A stretch of DNA of 64,000 bases from Bacteroidales bacterium (GTDB lineage Bacteria; Bacteroidota; Bacteroidia; Bacteroidales; FEN-979), in assembly GCA_025355465.1 (NCBI GenBank), contig JANXZO010000020.1, positions 1 to 64,000 on the forward strand, written 5' to 3'. The position numbers and the translations under genes are program-made. Within the stretch, counting starts at the first letter, position 1, and every line of letters starts with the position of its first letter. Positions 42,118 through 52,483 of the stretch are shown here, piece after piece. Under the pieces are notes generated by a model. That model was given only the letters and a program-made list of their open reading frames with translations, searched no databases and was not told the DNA's origin.

Positions 42118-44247
42118 TTATAAGTTATTTGATTTGAATGCATAAGCCAGGTTTATCATGATGAACCTTCCCGGTGAAAGATTGCCTTTTGAATCATAAT
42201 ATCGGGTATTGAAAATATCCTGCATTGTAGCACTTACTGTGTATTTTTCAAAAAATGTATGCCCCAGTCTGAGGTCGAAGGTATTCGATGCAGGAGTTTG
42301 CTGGGTGTTCTCATCATCGTTCCACACATAACTTTTATAGTTGAAGGTCAGGGTTACCTGCACATACCTGTTATTCCACCATATGCCTGCAAAGGCCTGG
42401 TTTCTCGGCACCTCAACAATATATTTCCCACCAAGGTCCTTGTCGTCACGCGGGGAGTTGAAGGAGGTAATTTTTGAATCGTTGAAGGCATAATTGGCCA
42501 TTATTTTTATCGCAGGATTGATCTGGTAACTACCTGATATTTCAGCACCAAGGATGCGAACGCCACTCACATTTTCGCGTCGGATGATCGGCTTGTCCTT
42601 GTCACCACCGGTATTGATACTGTCGCCGGTGCTCACAAAATATTGAAAATCATGACCGAACGCGACATAAAATGAGGGTTCAACCATGAGTCCGGGGAGT
42701 GGCCGCCAGTCAAGCCCAACTTCATAGTTGTCGATGGTTTCGGGTTTGAGTTGCGGGTTTGCCAGTTTAAACCCTTTGGTAACATTACCATTCTTGCACA
42801 TATCGTCGAGCATGGCAGGACGGAATCCATGGGCATAGGAGAGATAACTGTTCAGTGTTTTCGACAGGGCATATTTCAAGCCGATTTTGGGACTCAACGC
42901 TTGCCAGGTGGCATCTTCGAAGGTAGTTGGATAGCCAGCCATAAATGAGGTGAGTGAAGTGGGTTCCAAGATAGAGAAGGAGCCGTTGTGGAATCGTGCA
43001 ATATCATACCGGAGGCCCGCCAGTAAAATGAGCCGGTCGGGAGCGATATGCCATTCGTATTCCCCGAAAAGGGCGAAAAAGTCCATCCTTCCGCGGTTCC
43101 TGAGAATATCGGTTGCCGTGAGATAGGTATCTGAGGCATCCACACTGCCTGACCGGAGGTCGAGACCAATGGTGTAGGTCATCCGGTGGCTGCCATGCAG
43201 TGTGAGATTGGTCCATACTCCCTGGTCAATCCTTCTCGAATCCGTTGTATACAGAGTGTATTTATTACCTTTTTTGGCGGCAAGCGACTCGCTGAGCCGG
43301 TGGTAGAATTCATTCTGATAAAAGGCACTTATAAGCAACTCCGCCTTGCGGAATGCGTTGCTGCTTGTTACTCTTACCGAATGGGTTGGGTATTCGTTAT
43401 ATCCCCCGCCGGGCTCATACACCTGAAACCCATCATAACGCCGATCATTATAATAGGAGTATTCAATTTCTGTGTAACTCTGTTTGCCATACTGATAACC
43501 AGTTTTAACGCATATAAGTCCCTCCTTCAGCCCGTTCTTTACATCCATGCTGTCGCGGATGTCGTCGGGAACCATGATGTAGCCATCTCCCTGACGGTAA
43601 AATCCGTTTAAAGTATAATAAAACCCTTTGTCTCCATGTCCGGTTTTGCCCCCGGCACTGAAAAGTCCCCCAAAGGTATTACAGGATCCGTAGAATGTTT
43701 TGATCTGTCCCTGCACGGGTAGGGAAGGCCTGTCGGTGATGATGTTGATGACTCCACCCATGGCGTTGCTGCCGTAAACCGAGGAGGTTGGACCTTTTGA
43801 GACTTCGATGCGGTTGATGAATTCGGGGATGATTCTGTTCCAGTTTATTCCACCACCATCTGCCTTATTGAGAGGAATTCCATCCAGCAGCACCAGCGTT
43901 CGAGGGGTGCCGTTCAGCCCGCGCATGGTAATACTGGCATTTTTCGAGAAGATGCCGTTACTCCGGTCGATATTGGCCCCGGGAACCATTTCCAGAAGCG
44001 CATCAGCGGTAGTAACCGGCATAATCGTGATCTCATTGCCGTGAATGGAAGCCAGCCTCGCAGGAATATCATCGCTTTTATGCCGGGTTCGGGTGGCAGT
44101 CACGAAAAATTCCGGCAGTTCATTTGTCCATGCATGGTGTAAAGTATCAGGACGTATCGTATCAGAGACATGAGGGGATCCGATGGCTGACATTGAAGTC
44201 GTCAGAAATGCCAAAAGAACGAAAAGTCTGAAACAGGTTGTGACCAT
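42118..44247 (-). CDS. TonB-dependent outer-membrane receptor
   Basis: A 709-residue receptor with signal peptide (residues 1-23) and plug domain (about 45-165: EFFVTATRTRHKSDDIPARL, MRGLNGTPRTLVLLDGIPLN, EVSKGPTSSVYGSNAMGGVI). A 22-strand barrel ends with a C-terminal aromatic strand. It has no SusD partner and no N-terminal carboxypeptidase-like domain, so it looks like a small-ligand (metal, cofactor) type. It is 2 bp after a lipoprotein gene in a four-gene operon. Confidence 0.93.
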   Translation of the reverse strand: MVTTCFRLFVLLAFLTTSMSAIGSPHVSDTIRPDTLHHAWTNELPEFFVTATRTRHKSDDIPARLASIHGNEITIMPVTTADALLEMVPGANIDRSNGIFSKNASITMRGLNGTPRTLVLLDGIPLNKADGGGINWNRIIPEFINRIEVSKGPTSSVYGSNAMGGVINIITDRPSLPVQGQIKTFYGSCNTFGGLFSAGGKTGHGDKGFYYTLNGFYRQGDGYIMVPDDIRDSMDVKNGLKEGLICVKTGYQYGKQSYTEIEYSYYNDRRYDGFQVYEPGGGYNEYPTHSVRVTSSNAFRKAELLISAFYQNEFYHRLSESLAAKKGNKYTLYTTDSRRIDQGVWTNLTLHGSHRMTYTIGLDLRSGSVDASDTYLTATDILRNRGRMDFFALFGEYEWHIAPDRLILLAGLRYDIARFHNGSFSILEPTSLTSFMAGYPTTFEDATWQALSPKIGLKYALSKTLNSYLSYAHGFRPAMLDDMCKNGNVTKGFKLANPQLKPETIDNYEVGLDWRPLPGLMVEPSFYVAFGHDFQYFVSTGDSINTGGDKDKPIIRRENVSGVRILGAEISGSYQINPAIKIMANYAFNDSKITSFNSPRDDKDLGGKYIVEVPRNQAFAGIWWNNRYVQVTLTFNYKSYVWNDDENTQQTPASNTFDLRLGHTFFEKYTVSATMQDIFNTRYYDSKGNLSPGRFIMINLAYAFKSNNL

Positions 44248-44249
44248 CT

Positions 44250-45179
44250 TTACTTTTGGATTTTGACGGATAATCTTACCGACCCTGTCGCAGCCGGTAT
44301 CACTTCGTGGATAGAGATCAGTCCAAGTTTTCCTGAAGGGCTCCTGAATGAGATGACCATACCAGGCTGAAGGTATTTCCCCTTTTTCTTTCCAGCCGCA
44401 GGCTCATATGCCGATAAAATGAGGCTGTCGTTCATCGAATTGGCAAACTGTTCAGGGGTTATTCTCGTAGTGTCGTATCGGGTTTCGTTTTTTATGCCCC
44501 AGTATGCAATGCCATGAGAGCCTGTAAAAAAAACGGGAGCTTCTGCTTCAGCAGGTGAGGCAAGGGTTCCTTCGTACTGACCATAATAGTAAATCATGTC
44601 AGCCAGTTGCTGATTCTCAAAAGCCTCGTCGAGCGTCATTACAGCACCGTTATTAAGCGAGTAAAAGCTACCGGTAGCAGGGTTTTCCTGCGCTCCCAGA
44701 AGGATGTTATCCATGACCTTGATGGGTCCCCAGGCGGAGGTGTCAGCTTTGGTGAGGTAAAGGGTTATGCTATCGCGCATGCGATTCCGGTCCATCACAA
44801 AAAAGGTCCACTTTTCGTGCAAGGCATTTGTTTTTATAATGCCAACGGTATAGTTAAATGCTGCTGCGTTCATTCCTGAGTCGAGCAATATCCTGGATGA
44901 ACCATCATTGAAACGAATTGAAAAATAGGTAATGTTGGCGGTTGTGCCAACTGCGTTCACCCCGATATTAGCGTGTTGGCCGGCTGCCAGGGTAGTGTCG
45001 TTTGAAAGAAAACCCAGACCATGAATAAACCTGATCTGCGGCAAATTTTCAGCAGACTGATTTTTTTTGCAGCTCACCAGTACACCCATCGATAGGACTA
45101 TTATCAGGGCTGCGAGGGCCATGATCGGAATCCGATAGGTCGAAATGGGCATATCGGAGGATGTTTTTTTTCCGGTCAT
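44250..45179 (-). CDS. Lipoprotein of unknown function in an uptake operon
   Basis: A 309-residue lipoprotein (hydrophobic segment residues about 18-36, lipobox VLVSCKK). The mature part is beta-rich, with QIRFIHGLGFLSNDTTLAAG and GMVISFRSPSGKLGLISIHE, and no motif I know. It lies immediately upstream of the TonB receptor gene (2-bp gap). It may bind substrate at the cell surface for the receptor; this is inferred from position. Confidence 0.75.
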   Translation of the reverse strand: MTGKKTSSDMPISTYRIPIMALAALIIVLSMGVLVSCKKNQSAENLPQIRFIHGLGFLSNDTTLAAGQHANIGVNAVGTTANITYFSIRFNDGSSRILLDSGMNAAAFNYTVGIIKTNALHEKWTFFVMDRNRMRDSITLYLTKADTSAWGPIKVMDNILLGAQENPATGSFYSLNNGAVMTLDEAFENQQLADMIYYYGQYEGTLASPAEAEAPVFFTGSHGIAYWGIKNETRYDTTRITPEQFANSMNDSLILSAYEPAAGKKKGKYLQPGMVISFRSPSGKLGLISIHEVIPAATGSVRLSVKIQK

Positions 45180-45197
45180 TTCAATGGGCAGGATAAT

Positions 45198-45767
45198 TCA
45201 GATTTTTTTACTGATCACCGTGAGCAGGCCGGCCGCAATCAGTCCGCCGGCAATGCCGAAGAGGAGGTGGGTTGCAAACGGATAGATGTATCCACTTCGG
45301 AAAGCGCCTGCTGGCATCGCTACGAACAATGACAGTGTGAGTCGGAACAATGGAATAAATACCCAGCAAGCCCCGCAAACGATGCCGAGGATCCACTGGC
45401 GGGAGGTAAAACGGGAAGCAAGTCCGGTTGCGAGGTCCATGATAAACCCAAGGAACAGGTAAATTACGGCCATAAACGGATCATGAAAACCCAATCCCGG
45501 CATCAGGAGCATGGTCGCAGCACCGATCCCGGATATTGTTGCTGCGTATGGAAATCTCGACATCCCTTTGCCGGCAACGATCAGGGCAACGAAAAGAAGA
45601 CCCTGTTTCCCGGGCAGGTGCATCGGCAACCTGAGTTTTGAGTGAAGAACAATGGCGAGCATGCCGATCCCAAGCAGGAACAACACTTCAAACAGCGTGG
45701 CCACCGTATTATTCGGAAATACTTTTGATATACTCTTTTGAAGCAGACCTGTAGTCATAGGGTTCAT
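45198..45767 (-). CDS. Integral membrane protein, ECF S-component-like
   Basis: A 189-residue protein with about five or six membrane helices (LFEVLFLLGIGMLAIVL; ATISGIGAATMLLMPGLGFH; HLLFGIAGGLIAAGLLTVIS). Size and the Gly/Ala-rich helices resemble substrate-binding S components of energy-coupling factor transporters; no ATPase or T component lies nearby. Its long frame overlaps the upstream TiaS-like gene by 59 bp, so the true start may be further in. Possibly inner-membrane uptake of the ligand taken in by the TonB receptor. Confidence 0.65.
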   Translation of the reverse strand: MNPMTTGLLQKSISKVFPNNTVATLFEVLFLLGIGMLAIVLHSKLRLPMHLPGKQGLLFVALIVAGKGMSRFPYAATISGIGAATMLLMPGLGFHDPFMAVIYLFLGFIMDLATGLASRFTSRQWILGIVCGACWVFIPLFRLTLSLFVAMPAGAFRSGYIYPFATHLLFGIAGGLIAAGLLTVISKKI

Positions 45768-46455
45768 TGTTTTCAGTTTTTTCAGCGATCAACGTGATTT
45801 TCCTTTCCACCATCACCGGCCTGAACCAGTCACCGACGCAAATCGTTTTGCCGGGGTTGATCATGGTATGGTCCTTTTCCACTACCTGGTCGATTTCGAC
45901 AACCGAAAGTAGTTCACGAATGGTAAAATTTCCGGTGGTCTCTCGCAGATTCCGGGTCCAGAGCAGCCGCCCGTCATTCCCTTCCTTGCGAAGCCCTACA
46001 GCAGCCAATGATCCGATGAGTCCGATCCGTGTGTTGAGAAAGGCATCCAAATACACACCTGTATCCTTAACCACGCGGAAGGCTTCTTCCATGGTAACAA
46101 TCTCATGCTTTGCCTTGTTGCCGAAGGAGATCATGGACTCTGTGACGTCCGTTTCCCTGGCAACACACATGCCGGCATCCGAATCGAAGGCGCTTTCGCG
46201 GATCAGGAATTGTTTTGTAATGGAGATCACCTCGCTGATTTTCCCGGTGCAGATTCCTGTAATACTCGCAGAACTGTTGTGCGATGTAAACGGGATTCTG
46301 GGATCGGCCAGCAATTGATGACGGGTTACCGATTGCAGTTCAAAAATACCGGCTTGTGTAAGTACATGGCCAAGCATCCGGGCCTGATGGCCGGTTCCCC
46401 TGGTTTCCAGGTTGTCTGTATCGTCGATGCCAATGATTAATCTCACAATATTCAT
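45709..46455 (-). CDS. TiaS-like (GIDDTD) protein
   Basis: A 248-residue cytoplasmic protein. Start placed at MNIVRLIIGIDDTD; a longer frame adds 18 unlikely residues. The N-terminal GIDDTDNLETRGTGH is the signature of archaeal TiaS, which joins agmatine to cytidine-34 of tRNA-Ile2. A second domain is present but the protein is much shorter than TiaS (about 420 residues) and lacks the zinc ribbon and the tRNA-binding part. Bacteria use TilS for that tRNA step, so another role is likely. It heads the apparent uptake operon. Confidence 0.75.
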   Translation of the reverse strand: MNIVRLIIGIDDTDNLETRGTGHQARMLGHVLTQAGIFELQSVTRHQLLADPRIPFTSHNSSASITGICTGKISEVISITKQFLIRESAFDSDAGMCVARETDVTESMISFGNKAKHEIVTMEEAFRVVKDTGVYLDAFLNTRIGLIGSLAAVGLRKEGNDGRLLWTRNLRETTGNFTIRELLSVVEIDQVVEKDHTMINPGKTICVGDWFRPVMVERKITLIAEKTENNEPYDYRSASKEYIKSISE

Positions 46456-46545
46456 AGAAAATTCAGAATGCAAAGTAAAGAAAAATTTCCGACAGGTTCG
46501 TCGTTGCATATCGGATTTCGGACTGGTTAAGACCGGTTTTTTTGC

Positions 46546-46553
46546 TAATTTTG
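46546..46553 (+). promoter_or_regulatory. Promoter -7 box of valS
   Basis: TAATTTTG, 26 bases before the valS start; the -33 region is weak. Confidence 0.45.
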
Positions 46554-46579
46554 CGCCTCATTGTTAAAACCGCATTTTC

Positions 46580-49216
46580 ATGGAGATTGCTTCCAAATAC
46601 GATCCTGCCAGTGTTGAGGACAAATGGTATGCCTATTGGCTCGACCGGGGTTTCTTTCATTCTGTTCCTGATGCCAGGGAGCCTTACTGCATTGTGATCC
46701 CGCCTCCCAATGTTACCGGGGTTCTTCACATGGGACACATGCTGAACAACACCATCCAGGACATTCTGGTGCGCCGGGCACGGATGCTTGGTAAAAATGC
46801 CTGTTGGGTTCCCGGTACCGATCATGCATCTATTGCTACCGAGGCAAAAGTAGTGGCAAAACTCAGGGACGAGGGAATTGATAAGTCGACGTTGACCCGC
46901 GAGCAATTTCTTGGATATGCCTGGGAATGGAAAACCAAACACGGAGGCATCATTCTCGACCAGCTGAAGAAGCTTGGTGCATCCTGCGATTGGGAGCGCA
47001 CCAGGTTTACGATGGATGAGGCATTGCACGACTCTGTTATCGATGTTTTTATTGATTTGTATCAGAAAGGCTTTATATACCGGGGTGTACGAATGGTCAA
47101 CTGGGATCCCAAGGCGCTCACGGCGGTTTCCGATGAAGAGGTAATTTACAAAGAGGTGCATTCCAAACTCTACTACGTTCGCTACCGGGTTGAAGGAACA
47201 GCTGATGAATGGGTTACCATAGCAACGACACGACCGGAAACCATTTTGGGAGATACCGCGATCTGTGTTCACCCGGAGGATGAACGCTACAGTCACCTGC
47301 GTGGGAAACGAATTATTGTTCCCTTGATCAACAGATCGGTTTCGATAATTTTTGATGAATATGTAGATCGGGAATTTGGTACAGGAGCGCTCAAGGTTAC
47401 CCCGGCGCACGATATTAACGACTACAACCTCGGAATAAAATATAAACTCGAAGTAGTCGATATTTTCAATCCGAACGGAACCATGAGCCAGGCTGCTCAA
47501 TTATATATCGGAGAAGACCGCTTCGCCGTGCGGAAGAAGATTACAAAAGAACTGGCGGAACTGGGTCACATCTTAAAAATTGATGAGTACACAAATAAGG
47601 TTGGCTATTCTGAACGCACTGACGAGGTGATCGAGCCGAGGATCTCCATTCAGTGGTTCATGAAGATGACCAACATGGCCAAACCGGCGCTGGATATGGT
47701 GGAGAACGATACGATCAGGTTTCATCCTGCAAAGTATAAAAACATGTACCGGCACTGGATGGAAAATGTGACCGACTGGTGTATTTCGCGCCAGCTTTGG
47801 TGGGGGCAGCGCATCCCTGCATTTTACCTGCCGGACGGCGAGTTTATTGTTGCCAGGTCGAAAGAGGAGGCCCTGGAAAAGTTAAAAGTTGAGCGGGCAG
47901 GATTAAATATATCGGCTGATGATCTGAGGCAGGATGAGGATGTGCTGGATACCTGGTTTTCTTCATGGCTCTGGCCAATCTCGGTATTTGACGGGATACG
48001 TAAACCTCAAAATGATGATATAAAATACTATTATCCTACCAACGACCTGGTAACTGCACCGGAGATCATCTTTTTCTGGGTGGCGCGAATGATCATGGCT
48101 GGTTGGGAGTACCGGGGCGAAATTCCTTTTAAGAATGTTTATTTTACCGGAATTGTGCGCGATAAACAGGGACGTAAGATGTCGAAATCCCTTGGGAATT
48201 CACCCGAACCGCTGGACCTTATTGCCAGGAACGGCGCCGATGCAGTGCGCGTAGGTATGCTTCTCTGTTCGCCAGCCGGCAACGATTTGCTATATGATGA
48301 TGCGCTGATTGAACAAGGGAGGAATTTCTGCAATAAAATATGGAATGCCATGCGCCTGATAAAAGGGTGGGATGTTCGCCAAGAACTTGCTCAACCTGAA
48401 GTAAATGCAATCTCAATACAGTGGTTTGAATCGGTCTTTAACAAAACCGTGACCGAAATAAATACGTTGTATGATGGTTACAGGCTTTCGGAAGCATTGA
48501 TGGCCGCCTATAAGCTCATGTGGGACGATTTCTGCTCCTGGTTCCTGGAGATGATCAAACCTGCCTACCTGCAACCAACAGATCCGAAAACGTATGAAGC
48601 GGTCGTGGGATTTTTTGAGAAAATGATCCGGCTGCTTCACCCATTTATGCCCTTTATTACAGAGGAGATATGGCATATCATCCGTGAACGTGCCGAGGGG
48701 GAAAGCATCATGCTGACCGGGATGCCTGTTTGCGGGAGCCATGACAGCAGCCTTATTGAATCATTTGCTTTTGCGGCTGAGGCGATCATGGGTATCCGCA
48801 ATGTGCGGAAAGAAAAGAATATTCCACAGAAAGAGGCCATTCGTCTGTTTATTAAGAAAAATGATGACCAGCCGACTGACACTTCATTTGACGAAGTGGC
48901 TGTTAAACTGTGTAATATCAGCGAGTTACGTTATGTTAATGAAAAAATTCCGGATGCGGTAGCCTTTGTGGTGCGAAGTACGGAATTTTTTATCCCGCTG
49001 CTGGTAAGTGTCAACAAAGAGGAGGAGCTTCAAAAGTTGGAAGAGGAGCTGGCTTACACTCAGGGTTTTCTTGGTAAGGTAATGCAAAAGTTGTCCAATG
49101 AGCGGTTTGTGAACAGTGCTCCGATGGCGGTCGTTGAATCGGAGCGGAAAAAGCGCGATGATGCACAAACCCGGATCAGGGTGCTGTCGGAACAGATCGC
49201 ATCGCTCCTGAAGTAG
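46580..49216 (+). CDS. valS: Valyl-tRNA synthetase
   Basis: An 878-residue class I synthetase charging tRNA-Val. It has the HIGH-type motif in [14 protein letters not shown], the editing domain ([24 protein letters not shown]), KMSKS in [12 protein letters not shown], the anticodon-binding domain, and a C-terminal coiled coil ([20 protein letters not shown]). Monocistronic, converging on the YeiH-type gene. Confidence 0.98.
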   Translation: MEIASKYDPASVEDKWYAYWLDRGFFHSVPDAREPYCIVIPPPNVTGVLHMGHMLNNTIQDILVRRARMLGKNACWVPGTDHASIATEAKVVAKLRDEGIDKSTLTREQFLGYAWEWKTKHGGIILDQLKKLGASCDWERTRFTMDEALHDSVIDVFIDLYQKGFIYRGVRMVNWDPKALTAVSDEEVIYKEVHSKLYYVRYRVEGTADEWVTIATTRPETILGDTAICVHPEDERYSHLRGKRIIVPLINRSVSIIFDEYVDREFGTGALKVTPAHDINDYNLGIKYKLEVVDIFNPNGTMSQAAQLYIGEDRFAVRKKITKELAELGHILKIDEYTNKVGYSERTDEVIEPRISIQWFMKMTNMAKPALDMVENDTIRFHPAKYKNMYRHWMENVTDWCISRQLWWGQRIPAFYLPDGEFIVARSKEEALEKLKVERAGLNISADDLRQDEDVLDTWFSSWLWPISVFDGIRKPQNDDIKYYYPTNDLVTAPEIIFFWVARMIMAGWEYRGEIPFKNVYFTGIVRDKQGRKMSKSLGNSPEPLDLIARNGADAVRVGMLLCSPAGNDLLYDDALIEQGRNFCNKIWNAMRLIKGWDVRQELAQPEVNAISIQWFESVFNKTVTEINTLYDGYRLSEALMAAYKLMWDDFCSWFLEMIKPAYLQPTDPKTYEAVVGFFEKMIRLLHPFMPFITEEIWHIIRERAEGESIMLTGMPVCGSHDSSLIESFAFAAEAIMGIRNVRKEKNIPQKEAIRLFIKKNDDQPTDTSFDEVAVKLCNISELRYVNEKIPDAVAFVVRSTEFFIPLLVSVNKEEELQKLEEELAYTQGFLGKVMQKLSNERFVNSAPMAVVESERKKRDDAQTRIRVLSEQIASLLK

Positions 49217-49236
49217 CGGATAACGACCGGTTCAGG

Positions 49237-50772
49237 TCATATCTTCGGAACCGGGAAAAGCAGTCCCCCGAAAATAAGGTAGGCGAGTAATAGCGTCCAA
49301 AGGATATTAATGCCCTGGGCTAACAAAAATGCCAGCGCAGGCCTTCCATTACCGAGTTTGGTGAGGTCTTTGAACCGGGTTTCCAGACCGATGCTTACAA
49401 ACGCCAGGGCAAACCACCATGTGCGAAGTCCTGCCAGTGTCGACTTGGTTGCTGCTACCACGCTGGGTTGTAGGAAGAAAGAGAATGCCACCGAAACCAC
49501 GATAAACCCAAGTACAAATTTCGGGAAACGATACCATATCTCCAGAATCGTGACTTTTCTCTTGGTGCCTGGGATAATATCATCCGATTTCATAGCCCAG
49601 ACCAGCGAAAGGATGAAGGCGGCGACGCCGATAAGTACATTTTGCGACATTTTTACCACTACTCCTGTTTTCATTGCAGTTTCGCTGATAAGTGCACCGG
49701 CCGCCACAACGGATCCGCTGGTATCGAGGGTGCCACCCAGCCATGCACCGGCAACCACATCGGGCATGGCGAGAAGTCTGGCGATGATCGGTTGCAGGAT
49801 CAGCATGGGAACCGCACAGATCAGTACAATGGAAGTAGTATAACTCAGCTTTTTCGGATCACCTTTTATGGCGCCCGAAGTGGCAATGGCTGCCGAAACC
49901 CCGCAAATCGAGACAGCACTTGAAAGGATGGCGGCAAATTCATCGTCTACTTTTAATTTCCGGGCAATCCAGAAGCAGGAGTACCAAACCACGGAGACAA
50001 CAAGTACAGCCTGTACAAGTCCATATAATCCGGCATTGACGATCTCACTGAAAATAATGCTGGTGCCCAGAAGGATCACACCAGTCTTGATGTAAAACTC
50101 ACTTTTAATCGCACCGCGAAGCCAACCCGGAACCCGCAAGACATTGCTGATGATCAATCCCAGGATGAGCGCCCAAATTACATATTCAAGTCCATATTCG
50201 AGTACACTGTAATTTCCGGCAACAAACTGGCTGATAAGTGCCACCAGGAAAACTACCGGAAACCCTTTGATGAACAGGGCAGCTTTTTCTCCGGAAAGGA
50301 TTACGGCAACCAGGCTGAGTAAAAGAAATAAGATACCGACAATCAGTACGCGCAACATGTTCTCGGCGGTAAATAAGTTTAATATCTGGTTGTTGGATTC
50401 TGCTACAACAGATGTGGCAAGCTTTGTGGCAATTTTATCGATGGAGGTATGTTCTGATTCTGCAGCGGCGATTGCCAGGCTGTTTGCTGCCAGTGTGATC
50501 GATGGCCTGTCGCCGATAATCATGGCTGCATGCAGGTTTATGGCAGCATCCTTCACATCAGGTTCGCCTGTATCACCTGCCATCACAGTGAGTTTATCAA
50601 CCAGGGGCATGGTCTTGGTGAGAAATGACTGGTATTCGCCCGGAAGTGTCCATTTCAGTTTCGGTATCTTCAGGCTTAACCCGCCAGCCACGATCACGAT
50701 GAGGATCAGCCCCACCCAAACGGTAAGCCAGTCTTCTTTCTTCCAAAGGCCCGACCAGTTTATTCTGCGCAT
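49237..50772 (-). CDS. YeiH family putative sulfate exporter-like membrane protein
   Basis: A 511-residue protein. The N-terminal part has one helix and a helical soluble insert (residues about 40-140), then about ten membrane helices of the PF03601/YeiH family. Conserved pieces: FYIKTGVILLGTSIIFSEI, SSAVSICGVSAAIATSGAI and AGAWLGGTLDTSGSVVAAGA. The family is annotated as putative sulfate exporter without strong proof. The extended N-terminus is longer than in the E. coli protein (about 350 residues). Confidence 0.9.
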   Translation of the reverse strand: MRRINWSGLWKKEDWLTVWVGLILIVIVAGGLSLKIPKLKWTLPGEYQSFLTKTMPLVDKLTVMAGDTGEPDVKDAAINLHAAMIIGDRPSITLAANSLAIAAAESEHTSIDKIATKLATSVVAESNNQILNLFTAENMLRVLIVGILFLLLSLVAVILSGEKAALFIKGFPVVFLVALISQFVAGNYSVLEYGLEYVIWALILGLIISNVLRVPGWLRGAIKSEFYIKTGVILLGTSIIFSEIVNAGLYGLVQAVLVVSVVWYSCFWIARKLKVDDEFAAILSSAVSICGVSAAIATSGAIKGDPKKLSYTTSIVLICAVPMLILQPIIARLLAMPDVVAGAWLGGTLDTSGSVVAAGALISETAMKTGVVVKMSQNVLIGVAAFILSLVWAMKSDDIIPGTKRKVTILEIWYRFPKFVLGFIVVSVAFSFFLQPSVVAATKSTLAGLRTWWFALAFVSIGLETRFKDLTKLGNGRPALAFLLAQGINILWTLLLAYLIFGGLLFPVPKI

Positions 50773-50822
50773 AGGATAATGACTTTTGTATTCGTTATTG
50801 TTGCCAAAAATACAATATTTCT

Positions 50823-52346
50823 TCAGCTTGTCACTTTAAAACGTAGTTTCAGATCGTGGCAAATCATCTGAACGGTATCACGTGCCGATTTGATGGCGAC
50901 AGGTAAACCTCCGCCAGGTTGCGACCAGTGTCCTGAATAATAAAACCTTTTTAACCCGGGAAGTTTGCAGGTTACCGGTGTTCTGGCGACAATGTTTTTG
51001 CCGGTCATCCATCCTTGCGCTGCACCATTGCGGTTTCCTGTGTATCGATGATAGGTTGCAGGGGTTGCCACATCGATGATCTCGATCTGTTCTCTGATCC
51101 CCCCGAGTTTCTGGTCCAGGACGGTGATGATTGCTTCTGCGAACCCGGATTTAACCCTTTTGTAGGCCTCCCGGTCCTTTTCACGCAAGTTGATCCAGTA
51201 AGCCGCACTATTCGTTGTGAAACTCACCGAAATCACTGTTTTACCTTCTGGCGCAAGTGTTTTGTCATAGTTGTAAATATGGCATTCCATCCTGCCATAC
51301 CTTGTTCCGTCCGGCGAAACAAGTTCTTCCGGTATCGGAAATCTGAAGAAATGCGGAAGACCTTCGAAAGTCCTTGAAACCCCCATAGAAACCATAAACA
51401 CCGAGTAGAACAGCAGAAGTTTTTTGAGTTCACCAAGTTCTGTAATCCGTTTGTTCACGAATTTGCCTTCAAGCGCCCGGAATACCGTGTAGTGCCAGTC
51501 GGCGGTTGAAACAGTCAGATCCGACAAAACCGTTACTCCATTTTCAAGTTCCAGTCCGGTAGTTTTACCGTTTTCGGTCATAATTCTGGCGACAGGAGTG
51601 TTAAAATGGATGGACCCGCCAAGCTCAAGATATTTTGCCAGAATTCTGTTTACAAAGGAAGTGGCACCTCCAATCGGGTATGCCGTGGCACCCAGATCGT
51701 TAAAAGCCAGTGGTAACGTAATGATCATCAACGGGAGTTCTTCGCCATCGAAAAGCAGCTCAAAGACCTCTTTCAGGAATGGATTTTTCAACCTGGCTGC
51801 AAAGGTGAAGTTTGTTTCAGTTTTAAGCCGGTTCAAAAAAAACAAAAGCGGAAGGTAGCGAATAAAAGATATTTTTTGCACCGCCGACAGAACTTCAGGA
51901 TTCTTCCTGATGGCCGGTGGGATATCAAACGACTGAATCCTCCGCATGGATTTTATCAGGGTGCGGATCGCTGCCTCATCTTCCGGGGCGAGTTGCAGCA
52001 TGTAATCCTCCAGAACCTGCAGGTTGGTATATAAATGGAACCGTTTGCTGCCATGGATATCCTGACTGGTTTTAACTTCGATCTCCATCCTTACTTTGTG
52101 CTGAAAAAAGTCGATGGAATTCATGTCGAGGAGTTCAGTCCACAGCTGGTAAAATGAACTTCCGGGGGAGGAGCCCAGCAGCCATTGAAATCCGCTCTCA
52201 AAGGTGTATGCGCCCCGCTTCCAGCTGGTACAAAGTCCGCCGGCGCTAAGCTGTTTCTCATAAATCTCGGTTTTGAAACCGTTCATCTGAAGGTAACATC
52301 CAATGCAAAGTCCTGATACCCCCGAACCAATGATAGCAACTTTCAT
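50823..52346 (-). CDS. CrtI/RetSat-like FAD-dependent oxidoreductase
   Basis: A 507-residue flavoprotein starting MKVAIIGSGVSGLCIGCYLQ, the dinucleotide-binding GxGxxG at the very N-terminus; the upstream frame is rejected for that reason. Further family marks: EIYEKQLSAGGLCTSWKRGA and a C-terminal YYSGHWSQPGGGLPVAIKSA. It resembles phytoene desaturases, carotene isomerases and retinol saturases. No carotenoid genes are nearby, so the substrate is unknown. Confidence 0.88.
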   Translation of the reverse strand: MKVAIIGSGVSGLCIGCYLQMNGFKTEIYEKQLSAGGLCTSWKRGAYTFESGFQWLLGSSPGSSFYQLWTELLDMNSIDFFQHKVRMEIEVKTSQDIHGSKRFHLYTNLQVLEDYMLQLAPEDEAAIRTLIKSMRRIQSFDIPPAIRKNPEVLSAVQKISFIRYLPLLFFLNRLKTETNFTFAARLKNPFLKEVFELLFDGEELPLMIITLPLAFNDLGATAYPIGGATSFVNRILAKYLELGGSIHFNTPVARIMTENGKTTGLELENGVTVLSDLTVSTADWHYTVFRALEGKFVNKRITELGELKKLLLFYSVFMVSMGVSRTFEGLPHFFRFPIPEELVSPDGTRYGRMECHIYNYDKTLAPEGKTVISVSFTTNSAAYWINLREKDREAYKRVKSGFAEAIITVLDQKLGGIREQIEIIDVATPATYHRYTGNRNGAAQGWMTGKNIVARTPVTCKLPGLKRFYYSGHWSQPGGGLPVAIKSARDTVQMICHDLKLRFKVTS

Positions 52347-52418
52347 GGGTGCAAACATCGTATAAATCCTTGAAACGGCGCGCAAATAGCGACATGAAAA
52401 TATATATCCTTTTAAATC

Positions 52419-52448
52419 TTTGGTGCATCGATATTTACGCTACCTTTG
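52419..52448 (+). promoter_or_regulatory. Bacteroidota-type promoter of typA
   Basis: TTTG (52419-52422), 18 bases, TACCTTTG (52441-52448), 35 bases before the typA start. Confidence 0.65.
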
Positions 52449-52483
52449 CAAACTATTTTTAAACGGGTTTCAATATTAATATA

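Noticed and set aside
46463-47500. A 345-codon minus-strand open frame
   Set aside because: It lies almost entirely opposite valS, whose motifs are unmistakable; its protein has no family features.
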